From Copromyces sp. CBS 386.78 (taxonomy: Eukaryota > Ascomycota > Sordariomycetes > Sordariales > Sordariaceae), in the NCBI GenBank assembly GCA_030685235.1, contig MU839101.1:1-64000 (forward strand): a stretch of DNA of 64,000 nt. The letters are read 5' to 3'. The notes beneath the pieces were generated by a model. The model made no database searches. It was not told the origin of the DNA and saw only the letters and a program-made list of their open reading frames with translations. Of the stretch, positions 36,906 to 46,859 are shown piece after piece (positions within the stretch are counted from its first letter, which is position 1; each line of letters opens with the position of its first letter). The translations under genes and the position numbers were made by a program.

Positions 36906-36913
36906 GGTTATAC
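36906..36913 (+). repeat. target-site duplication, right copy
   Basis: GGTTATAC, identical to 33736-33743, sits immediately outside the right terminus. Confidence 0.85.
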
Positions 36914-38589
36914 ATACGTAATCTTCCAACTTTCTTTGCAATTGCCCTGGCTTGCCGTTCTTTTGTTGTTGTTTTCTTTCCCCTCACTTTTTGGACGACT
37001 TGTTACATACCTGCTGTCTCTTTTTCCCCTCTCTCAGCTAGCACCGTAGTATTGTTCAAGTTGATCAGTTCTCAGCCTCTGTTTAAGCCCTGTTCGCCTT
37101 GGTCAGATACACGAGAGTGACGGATCTAAAACATGAGTGAAAAAAAGAGACAGGCAGGTTCTGGGCAAGCTGGAGAAGGCCGTATCGGTGTTAGGCGAAG
37201 AGGGCCTGGACGCCTCGATCGACTAACAGGACCGAACAGGACTGGGACGAGACCACCGGCGTTTCCTGAATTGGGTAGTCTAGGCCTTCTTTTCGGGTCC
37301 CTAGTGTTCCCCAGTGTTTCCCCAGTGCGCGGCCAATGCCCAGTGAATGTGTGAGGTCGAAAAGAGTCAAGTGAGAAGATGCAACCACCTTGCATGTTGC
37401 AGGCTGGGTCTGTAAAGTGTCAAGTCTTGAGTGGCTGTCGACGCTGAGTGTACCCCACCTGATGTTTCGTTTTGGCGGTGTTTGGGTCACCGGAGGAGCC
37501 AGAGGTACCCTACTGCGACGGCGGTACAGAAGGACCAGCGAGTAGGGTGTTTCCCGAGGACTTTGCGAAAAAATGTCGCTGAGATACCGTGGAGAGCGTT
37601 GGACTTGGCACATCCGAGACTCCGCTCTCGCCAGTGAAGCTCTGAATGGTCTGGCGGCCACCGCAACACTTTGGCGTTCCATTCAGTGCCCAAGTTTCCC
37701 GAATCTTGGGGGTGCCATCAATGATCATGGCAGCATGGGGGACCAGGGACCAGGGGGGAGGGGAGAGGAGAGAGAGAGGTGGGAGGCCGGGGCATTGGCA
37801 AGATGGGGACGATGGGGACGGGATGACAGGACCAAGACCTGCGGCAGCTACGTACTTGGTACCATGATCCATGGGTCCTCTCCATTCAGGTGCTGTGCCA
37901 TCCCTAGTCTGCAAACGTGTACGGCGGTCGAGTCCAGAGAAAGCACCTCACCAACTCGTTTTCATTATCTAGGCAAATTGTTTGGTCGTTACATGCACAT
38001 TGACATGCCTCATGTGACATGAGATACTTCCGAATCGCACGCTGGTCCGGCCTGGTTGCTTGTTGGACGGCCTGGCCAACTTGTACCGGCCGCCTGATCT
38101 AGGAAGGAATACAGGCACAGTCACACAACACTGGGTTTGTTTGGGTGTATCAAAGGGCTGGTTTTAGGGTGGTCTTCCACTCTCGGCCCCGGAGGCAACA
38201 ACGGGTAACGGGCGGGTATGCTTATTAGCCTCCCCTCTCCCCCCTGGCCGACTCAACCATCGACTGACAAGTGGCAACCGAAAGTGCCGCTGTGAATGAC
38301 ACTGTAAGACACCTCCCCGTAGGTAAGCGGAATCGCACATTTCAGCCCAAAAAGGCTGCTTTTCTTCTTATACTCGGGTCCGCCTCGACTTCACGCCCAC
38401 CCATTCTGCCTTCTTTCTTCTTCGTCTCCTTATAAACAACGACCGAATTCGATGTGAAAGCCCAGCCCTTTCTGGTGTTCAACACTACAACACCTTGCAC
38501 TCAACACAACAATACCAACAGCTTATCATCATCCAGACCAAAAGTGTCTCACCACAACCTATCAACAACATAACAGACCAATATTAGAC
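36914..38589. other. intergenic between transposon and Ser-rich gene
   Basis: No gene is seen in the first 1.4 kb. The last 200 bases hold a TATAAA at 38431-38436, and a CA-rich leader of CAACA/ACAAC repeats precedes the start at 38590. Confidence 0.45.
38431..38436 (+). promoter_or_regulatory. candidate TATA box for Ser-rich gene
   Basis: TATAAA follows a pyrimidine-rich run (TTCTTTCTTCTTCGTCTCC), 154 bases before the ATG at 38590. Position and context suit a fungal core promoter with a leader of about 120 nt. Confidence 0.4.
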
Positions 38590-39123
38590 ATGGCGTCATC
38601 AACTACCGACTCGCGCCGCATGCCACGCAGAGATTCTTCGACGGCCCGTGGCACCCGAAGCCCCAGTCAGAGACCAAGACTTCTTCGAGCATCAGCCACC
38701 GAGCCCGCTATCACCACCTCCAATGCCAGCCGAGATGCGCTCGCCAACTCGTACTCGTCTCGCAGAGCAACCGAGCTCCTAAGGGTGGCTTACATCTCTG
38801 GCGGCTCATCCCCGGACGCCCTCACCAGAGCCACCTCCAGAGCTACCTCTCCCATCTCGACACGGCCATCACCTCCTCCGATGTACGATAGCTTGGGTCG
38901 CCACAGTGAGCTATCCTCGTCTCCTATCAGCAACCCAGATGGCTTTGACGAGCTGCGTGATTCCTGTGAGTCGCTTGCTTCGGTCACCAGCGTTTTCCGG
39001 ACTAGAGCTAACTCGTCGATAGACTCGCATTCGCACTCCCAGCGGTATTTTAGCTTTCCCAGCTTTGACTTGTATGAGCCGCCCCACCAAGAGGACAAGG
39101 AGGCGCACATGAAGTCTCCTTGA
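38590..39123 (+). CDS. Ser/Arg-rich hypothetical protein
   Basis: A single uninterrupted frame of 177 aa with ATG in good context (GACATGG) and C-rich third positions. The protein is rich in Ser, Arg, Thr and Pro and is probably disordered. It contains SR-type stretches (RRMPRRDSSTARGTRSPSQR) and a C-terminal FSFPSFDLYEPPHQ patch. No known domain, signal peptide or membrane segment is visible. The CA-rich leader and TATA box support real expression. It may be a lineage-restricted Sordariales protein with many potential phosphosites. Function is unknown. Confidence 0.7.
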   Translation: MASSTTDSRRMPRRDSSTARGTRSPSQRPRLLRASATEPAITTSNASRDALANSYSSRRATELLRVAYISGGSSPDALTRATSRATSPISTRPSPPPMYDSLGRHSELSSSPISNPDGFDELRDSCESLASVTSVFRTRANSSIDSHSHSQRYFSFPSFDLYEPPHQEDKEAHMKSP

Positions 39124-40717
39124 AAGGCGTGCTCGGTTTGGGGAGGAAAGCTGTTTTCGACTTTTTTTTTCAAGTTTGCGCGACTCGACAAGCAAGCCCG
39201 GACTTCCACTTTGGTCATCGGGCCGCTCACCAAGACGACGTCAACCCAAGAGGCCTCTCACTCGGGGAACAGTCGCACCGCCGTGCAAAAGCAATCGGCA
39301 GGCACGATATTCCCAAGGAACAGGACCCTGGTGTCATTGGAACATGACACAAAAGCAGTCCACAATGAATGGGCGCAGGGAAATGGGCGAGGGACAGGCG
39401 GATTATCCCGGCGGTTTGGATTCCTTCAATCCTATGAATGCCAAGTTTGAGGTATTCGGGGTGGGAAACGAACGGATGGCAACGCGAGGCACGCCGCTTC
39501 AGCACATTTCGTAGCTGGCGGGTGCTGCGTGCCCACCGGGTGGTGGTTTCGGCGGAGTCTGTGAGAGCAGGAGATATTCCACGGGGGCAGGGGATGAGGA
39601 ATGGGGATGGAAGAGGCTGGTGATGATACTTAGCCGACCGAGCTGTTGGGCCAATCTGAGCTCCCTTGGTCGCGAGGACATCGCGGCCAGCAATTATGGC
39701 GCCAAGACACGCCTAGGTCTTTGTAACGCAGCCAACTGTTGAAGATGCGAGAGTGCCCCGAGGGGTGCCGTGTCCGGTTGGCGACGACAAGACTGTCTTG
39801 TGTACAACAAACATAACAACATAGGATACCCTGTAGAACTGAAGAATGGAAGTGCAAACTGCAAACAATCCCGGCTCTTTCTGAAACCTTCGTACATGTC
39901 GTGAGATGAGATGGCGGTGAATCCAGCAGCAGTGCCAGTGTGAGAGACATGGGGGCTGGTTGTTCGTCTCATCTGCTAGTAAAAGCTTGTGTTGTCAGGC
40001 ACTAGCCACACGTAGTTGGTAGACATTTGGAACATGGATGATGAGCTCTGGTGAGTCTGGTGTGAAATGCGAGATGTTGTTGAGTGGTGATGGCTTCGTA
40101 TCCAATCGCCAAGTTTCAGTCGCCGGGGAATGCTTCATACAGAAAACAGCAGCGAAGTGGCCCCTGATGAACAGGTGACAGGGCCATACATCGTGCGACT
40201 CTGGCAATAACACAGCCACATCCTACCAGAAATGGGCGCAGTGATGGTTCTGCTGAAAATCGTCTTCTTTTATTCCCGGTAATGCTGATGGCGAATGGCG
40301 ATGATTTGAGAAAGGTAGGAATGAACGAGGGGTTCAGAACTTAGCAAGATCTCAAAGTGGATGGAATGGAAGAAGTGATTGATTGATGCACTGCACTCTG
40401 CAGTGACGGAAGCAAAGTTCCTAGAGTCGTCAAGGGACCCAGCTGTGGACAAGAGTGGAGGCAGCAACTTGGCGCCGATAAGCTTTATCAGCTGGTGACC
40501 CCCTGCTCGGCATTGAGCCCTAAGGTCCGAGAGGCCAATCAGGCCTGACTCTTGGCAAGCCCCACCACCACAGTTTTTCCGGACTACGCCCACACAACGG
40601 GACAGACACAATTTCACCCTTCGAGGAGAGAAAACCAAACTCCGCGTCCCAGATTGCACGGTCTCCATCACCACCCCAAGCAGCACATTTTGTCCCTAGG
40701 CACAGGTGCTCGTCAAG
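39124..40717. other. intergenic, no gene seen
   Basis: This is the 3' flank of the Ser-rich gene and the promoter of ribosomal protein eS1. Short frames only; no RNA gene recognised. Confidence 0.45.
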
Positions 40718-41959
40718 ATGGCTGTTGGCAAGTACGTTGTCACCCCGAAATATTGCCAAAATCGATACCATGACGATGCGGGCGATGGATTGGAAATAAT
40801 GAGCGGTCCGCGCAGCCGTCATGCGGTCGCGAGGCGATGACGAGCTCCCGGTCGCGAATTACAGACAACATCGCCCGATGCGAATCGCGAAATCACAGCC
40901 CACAAGCAGCGCAGCGGCTAATCACTGGTGTTGGCGTGCAGGAACAAGAGATTGTCCAAGGGCAAGAAGGGTCTTAAGAAGAAGACCCAGGACCCCTTCG
41001 CCCGCAAGGACTGGTACGGCATCAAGGTGAGTTTCGACAAGAATCCCCATCCCAAGACCAAACCAAAAGTGACAGCAAACTGACTGGTTCCCCATCTCTA
41101 GGCCCCTGCGCCTTTCAACGTCAGAGAGTAAGCCATCCGCCCGCCCTACATACATACCGATGTCTTTTCCAGATCCGCACACCCAACTCGACCAGATATC
41201 AACAGTCACACATCATATGCGAGAACGATATTCTAACTAGCTTGTTCAGTGTCGGCAAGACCCTGGTCAACCGCACCACCGGTCTCAAGAACGCCAACGA
41301 TGCTCTGAAGGGCCGCATCTTCGAGGTCTCTCTCGCCGACCTCCAGAAGGATGAGGACCACTCCTTCCGCAAGGTCAAGCTCCGTGTCGATGAGATCCAG
41401 GGCAAGAACTGCCTGACCAACTTCCACGGTCTCGACTTCACCTCCGACAAGCTCCGCTCGCTCGTCCGCAAGTGGCAGACTCTCATTGAGGCCAACATCA
41501 CCGTCAAGACCACCGACGACTACCTCCTCCGCCTCTTCGCCATTGCCTTCACCAAGCGCCGCCCCAACCAGATCAAGAAGACCACCTATGCTGCCTCTTC
41601 TCAGATCCGCGCCATCCGCCGCAAGATGACCGAGATCATCCAGCGCGAGGCTTCCAGCTGCACCCTCACCCAGCTCACCTCCAAGCTCATCCCCGAGGTC
41701 ATTGGCCGCGAGATTGAGAAGGCTACCCAGGGCATCTACCCCCTCCAGAACGTACGTTTTGCAACCGAACACTCAGAAAACGACACAGCCGATTTGCTAA
41801 CTTGATGTGCTACAGGTCCACATCCGCAAGGTCAAGCTGCTCAAGCAGCCCAAGTTCGACCTCGGCTCTCTCATGGCTCTCCACGGCGAGTCTGGCTCCG
41901 ACGAGGCTGGCCAGAAGGTCGAGCGTGAGTTCAAGGAGACCGTTCTCGAGTCCGTATAA
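40718..41959 (+). CDS. RPS1: 40S ribosomal protein S1 (eS1, S3a family)
   Basis: Five exons (40718-40731, 40942-41026, 41102-41127, 41250-41751, 41816-41959) encode 256 aa. The tiny first exon (14 nt) encodes MAVGK and is followed by a 210-nt intron, a common layout in fungal ribosomal protein genes. [63 protein letters not shown] and the C-terminal [18 protein letters not shown] are all standard eS1 sequence. The protein sits on the small subunit near the mRNA exit. Codon use is the most strongly biased in the window, as expected for high expression. No snoRNA could be recognised in the introns. Confidence 0.96.
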
Positions 41960-43261
41960 AGGGTTGTCGATACTGGGGAATGAACGCACTGGGCATGGGT
42001 TTCACTCGGGCAATACCTCTCTAGGGCTTTGGTCTTGCTTCTTCGTTGCATTGGCATGGTATCATGGTATTAGTCAAGGTAACGAATACCCTCCCGACAA
42101 TGAGAAAACGGGAATCAAAAAACGATCACAAATGACCAAAAGTCGAGCGGTGGTTGAAAATGTCGTTTTTAGAGACGGGGTGACACTCAGCTCAGCGAAT
42201 TCTACGTGGTTTGGGAGACCTTGCCTGGATATGCGGAAGCACTGTGTAACCGTCGTTGACTTGGGTTTGTGGGCGTTTAGGGATCTGAATTTCAGCTACG
42301 AGGAATCGTCATGAGAAGCAGCCGGAGTCCCATATACTCATGATTTCCGTCGGTTGGCCATGAGAAGAAAGGGATGCACAAGCCGTGGTTGACGGGTGTC
42401 CGAGCAAGTAGTCCATCCAGCAGCAGCTTCATGTAGGGCGGGTGGGCGGTTCAAGTCAGCCACGCGCGTCCCTTGGTGCTTTGTAGTATCAGTGCGTCCA
42501 AAGCCAATCCCAACATTCTCAATATCCATGCTGCAACTTCGTGACTATAGCGGTATGTGGTCGTCTTGTCTGAAATGTGTCGTCGTTGAAATCCAATCTC
42601 AACCCCAACCCTCTTTGAAGTCTTGTGGTGTAGGGTTGTGCATGAGTTGGGCCGTCAAGGTCAGTAGCCAATCCTCCTGCCCTCGCAACTTTATGTTCTT
42701 ACATAAGGAAACGTCATATGAGGGTGCATGTGCACTCAAAGCGGCAGCTTGTCGCCAGCCCAGTTACCTACGGGGCGATTACGCACCTCAGTTTCGGGGG
42801 AACCAGCAACCCAAGATTTGCAAACGCAAACCTAACAACAAAAACCTCAAAAGCTCGTAGACGACACCAGGGATTCTGATCTGGGATCAAGACGTACCTA
42901 ACAGTGTAGCATTGCAGGGTTGGAGAGCATCATTCTCTTCGCACCCGAAGGACGGGATTTACACGTGCAATTATACCTCCCTTGGCTTGCGCCAGTTCAC
43001 ATTCGATACCTAAGCCCAGCAACGACCCCTCCAAACCTGTCAACTGTCAACCTCCAACCTCTACATACAGGCTCCCCGCAATTTCTACCTGCCCTAACGA
43101 CCCAGCAACACCACTTCATCATCTCGAAACGACCATACCTCATTTCAACATCTGCAATCAGGTCAATCTAGACCGGAGCTAGGATAGACAACGGACGACC
43201 AGCTCACCTAAACCTCCTCTCGTTCGATCCACTTGGCCCCGTGGGCTCCCCGTCCAGCCAG
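41960..43261. other. intergenic eS1 - Rab18-like
   Basis: The 3' flank of eS1 and promoter and leader of the GTPase gene. The final 250 bases are rich in C, T and A (a typical leader). No gene is seen. Confidence 0.45.
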
Positions 43262-44537
43262 ATGGCTTCGGATGACGCCCTACCTACGCTCAAGATCCTA
43301 TTGATCGGGCCATCAGGTGCTGGAAAGTCGGCATGTAAGTTGCTATTTCGGATGTTTAAAGTCTCAAACATATGTCCCATTCTCCCCTCCAAAAGCTGTG
43401 TCGGAGCTGGCCAACGTCACTTGGTGGACATGAGAAGTCCGGCCTTCACATTCAATGAAAGAGCTGCAAACAACACGAGCATCATGTTCTTTGAAGTCAT
43501 CAAGAGCTTGCGAAACATACCTTATGCATGACCGAATATGACTATTTGCGCACTACAGTCTCTGACATTTTCCCAGTACTTATGCGATATTGTGATGATG
43601 AATTCGATCCCGATACGGCGGCTGCAACTATTGGTATCGACTTCAAGGTGAGCTACTGCTCTTCCATTTCCTCATAACACTCGTTTTCCATTCAACTATC
43701 CCAAAATCGAAATTACCGGAGGGTCATGATGAATCATGAGATCTCACATCATCACCACAAATGAACCTTCTTCAACACTTCATCATCGGGGATGCACATG
43801 GCAACGTATACTAACACGATCATTACTCTAGATCAAGAGACTTGCGGTCCGTGGCAAGCCATATCGGTTGACTTTGTTTGACACGGTGAGCAACAACACT
43901 CCTTCCCTCAAACTTCATGTTCACAACGCCCACCCTAAAGCCATTCATGTTATACGCTGTCACTGAGCTTGCTACTGACAAGTGAGTCACTGTTACTCCG
44001 TTGATGACAAGGCCGGACAGGAAAGATTTCGAACTCTTTCAACCAGCTTCTACCGTGGTGCCCATGGCGTTATTCTTGTCTACGACATTTCCAACAGAGC
44101 AAGTTTCATGTCTATGGAACGATGGTTTGACGAAGCCAAAGCCAACACCGTAGAGGATGTGGCTCTGTACCTGGTAAGATTTTTCCCGACATCATGAATG
44201 TCAAGAGTCACATATGTCCCCGGGGTGAAGGGAGTCACGGGTCATTACTAACACAGCAGCACCCTAGGTCGGAGCAAAACTTGACAAAGCATCTCGCAGC
44301 CGAGAAGTTACACAAGAAGAAGGACTAGCACTAGCAGAACAACACGGCGCCAGCTTCTGCGAGGCAAGCTCCAAAACCAGCGAGAACGTCCGCCTCCCGT
44401 TTGTGGAGATCGTGAACCAGATCGTGCAGACACCAGGCCTGCTCACCAACGCCACGGCAAAACGGCGATCCGGGACGGTTGTGGTTGACAGCACCACCAA
44501 CAACGGCTACTTCTCCTTACCGAATTGCGCGTGCTAA
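43262..44537 (+). CDS. Rab18-like small GTPase
   Basis: Five exons (43262-43334, 43577-43647, 43832-43885, 44012-44173, 44268-44537) encode 209 aa. The P-loop is GPSGAGKSA (split by intron 1), the effector region [15 protein letters not shown], and the WDTAGQ equivalent [31 protein letters not shown] and EASSKTS (G5) follow. The C-terminal NCAC gives a CxC double-geranylgeranylation signal. Effector and switch sequences are closest to Rab18, which acts at ER-lipid droplet and ER-Golgi membranes. The G4 motif, normally NKxD, reads AKLD (VGAKLDKAS). Two acceptors are weak (ACAAG at exon 4, CCTAG at exon 5), but the frame and family sequence fit. It converges with the ABHD gene. Confidence 0.88.
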
Positions 44538-45047
44538 TTGGGGACGCATTTCCCGCCCTCCGCGCCATCTCACACAATCCGGCTCGTCGGCAGCCGGAGT
44601 TGGTTAGTCTGCTTGAACACACAAGACACAAGAAACGAGTCCTGATACCCCCCTTCAGCCTATTCATGATTGGCTACGAAACGCATGTTTTGAAGCATTT
44701 CCTTATTTCTGCAAGCTTAGGAAAAATGTCAGCTGCTTATTCTGTCTATCGTCTTAGGTCTATGTCTAAATCTCATGCTCCTTCCCCGTCATCCTTGTTA
44801 TACATCCTTTTGAAAGCATCATCTTGCGTTAATAGATTTCGTTGGTAGACCGGTATTCGTGGGCCAGAGGGCTCAGACGAGAAGACACTCAACCGCCGGT
44901 CAAGAGAGCGAAGGGATGTTCGGTACTTGTTGTCTGTTTCGTCTCTTTGTTGTCCCTCATGGTCATGTCATGTATGACGAGAATCCATCCATAGCTCCAC
45001 GAATATCTCTAATACAACACCTTGACCTCCATTCCATAACGGGAGGT
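44538..45047. other. convergent 3' region
   Basis: Shared 3' flank of the Rab18-like and alpha/beta-hydrolase genes. No coding sequence is seen. Confidence 0.45.
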
Positions 45048-46417
45048 TCAGATACTTTGCTCCTTTGGCTCGAGGAACCTAAGAACAGCTGTCACGCAAA
45101 AGACGTTAGCATCACGAAAACCACCCAAAATCATATCCCAGTTCAAAAGAACAAGGGAAGCAAGACTCACCCTGCCTAAAAGCCTCCGGATTCTCCGAAA
45201 TCACCCAGTGCCCACTCTCAACATCCACCAGCTCAAACAGCGGGAAAAACTGCCCAATAAGCGGCACCACCTCATCAGGCACATACCGGCTCTTAGTCCC
45301 CCTGACAAACAGCGCCGGCTTGGAGAATCTGACGCGATGCGGGTCCTTGAAGGGAAAATCCCCCATGTGATCCAAACTCTTGCCAATAATCCCTAACGGG
45401 TTCCTGAACTGTAGAGTAGGGCTGGGCTTTCCACCGGGGTCTACCCTCGGTCTATGCAAATTGCCCAGCAAAAACTGGCGAACGACGAGGTCCTTCTCAT
45501 AGGGTTCCAGGATCTTGTCCGCTGCTGAGAGCGAAGATACCTTTGCTTCTTCGATCTTCTTGAGACCCTGGATGTACCGTGCAAAGGAGGATTCGAGCCG
45601 GGCGTCGACGGGCGCGTTGTCGACCGAGATGATGTTCTGCACGAGGTCCGGGTGGGTGAGGGCGACGGTCATGGCGGCTTTGGCGCCCATGGAGTGACCG
45701 ATGAGCGTCGAGTCTTTGAGCCCGTGCGACCGGATGAAGGCGGCTACGTCCTCGGACATGGCGGTGTAATCGTGGCGGGGGGAGTGGGGGGATTCGCCGT
45801 GGTTGCGGAGGTCCTGGGGTCTGTGTTAGGGACATGTTGTGTGAGGGAAGGGGGTGGGTGAAGCTTACGATAGCGAAGATATGACGACCTAGGTCACGGG
45901 CGAGTTGTCTTTATTTTCATCCCAAAAAAAAAACACAAGTTAGTCACTGAATCTCATCTGACGAATAATTGGGATGAGACCCTCATCACAAACCAAGGTG
46001 CCCAAGCGAATTTTGCCTGCCAAAGAGCAGAACAAAAATCACAAGCGCTTGTAAAAAAAAAAGAGAAGGAAAATAATGAAAATACTTCAGGGCTACTCAC
46101 TTACTAATACTCCTATTATTCCTCTTGGACCCAAAAAGTCCATGGATGAAAATGATTGGCTGCGTCTCCTTGTTCGGCACCGTGGGTTTCTCCGGCGAGT
46201 GAAGATCGTAGACAAGAGGGACTGTAGAAACGACTGGAGGAACGGTGTTGGTTGTTGTTGACGAGGGAGTGGCGGCGGAAGCGGAGGAGGAGTAGAGTCT
46301 TCGGGCCATGACGGCGCCGGCGGCGGTTGCGATGGTCGACATGGCGGTTGAACAGCATCGTCCTCCGAGCGATGCGCCGGCCTGAGCGGCCGCGCGGGCG
46401 ACCGCTATTCTCATCAT
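45048..46417 (-). CDS. mitochondrial alpha/beta hydrolase, ABHD11/IMO32 family
   Basis: Four exons on the minus strand (46417-46101, 45908-45869, 45813-45171, 45088-45048) encode 346 aa. The N-terminus (MMRIAVARAAAQAG, then an Arg/Ser/Ala-rich stretch) looks like a mitochondrial presequence. IIFIHGLFGSKRNNRSISK is the oxyanion region, DLRNHGESPHSP a family hallmark and GHSMGAKAAM the nucleophile elbow. VESGHWVISENPEAF carries the catalytic His. The last exon supplies AVLRFLEPKEQSI. The family includes yeast Imo32 and Eat1 and human ABHD11, which are mitochondrial (thio)esterases or acyltransferases; ABHD11 protects lipoylated 2-oxoglutarate dehydrogenase. The exact substrate here cannot be told. 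Two overlapping donors exist at exon 1 (GTAAGT and GTGAGT); only GTGAGT keeps the conserved frame. Confidence 0.88.
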
Positions 46418-46859
46418 TGCTTTCTGGTGTTGCTTTCAAGTTGTTGATGCTTAAGCAGCCCGAAGGTTGGTGATCGGAGGCGGTGATTATCTGATAAGAT
46501 TTATCGAAAGATAAATTGCCGGAAGAGATGGGATGAAGAATACTTGGCTGAAAGATCACCGACTACCGACTAGACTTGGCACGGATCGGTTCATGCACAA
46601 GTCACAGTCATTGGTAGTCAGATATGAGATCCACCAAATAACAAAAAAGCGATTAGCGCACAGACCACGTACGTCATTCACTATTTTATAATTGGAATTG
46701 TGACCGATATCCAAACGCCAAGCACCGAATTCGCTCCCGTCCGCTCGGGGGTCCAGACCCGGAGAACTCGGGAGGGAGTACCCCGGCGTGTTCGGGTAGA
46801 CCGGTAGCGATGGATACGAACTCCCAGATTCCGTCTCAAACACGTCACTCACGTCTACC
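46418..46859. other. intergenic
   Basis: Upstream region of the hydrolase gene and 3' flank of the GH115 locus. No gene is seen. Confidence 0.45.

Larger units (their letters stand above)
33736..36913. mobile_element. hAT-type DNA transposon, RIP-degraded, with target-site duplication
   Basis: The element body is 33744-36905 (3162 bp). It is bounded by 21-bp terminal inverted repeats beginning CAGCGCA(G/C)CACATAACG, which match at 20 of 21 positions. It is flanked by identical 8-bp direct repeats GGTTATAC at 33736-33743 and 36906-36913. An 8-bp duplication and CAGNG termini are hAT features. Subterminal copies of AGATTTGCGTTG and AAGCAAATCTG in both orientations look like transposase-binding repeats. 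The interior is extremely AT- and TpA-rich, poor in CpA/TpG and full of stops, as RIP produces. The longest open frame is about 60 codons and no transposase motif could be read. GC returns to normal exactly at the duplications. The copy is surely non-functional as an autonomous element. Confidence 0.88.

Noticed and set aside
40732..40941. possible C/D snoRNA in the first intron of eS1
   Set aside because: GATGAC-like strings are present but no proper C box (RUGAUGA) paired with a D box was found.
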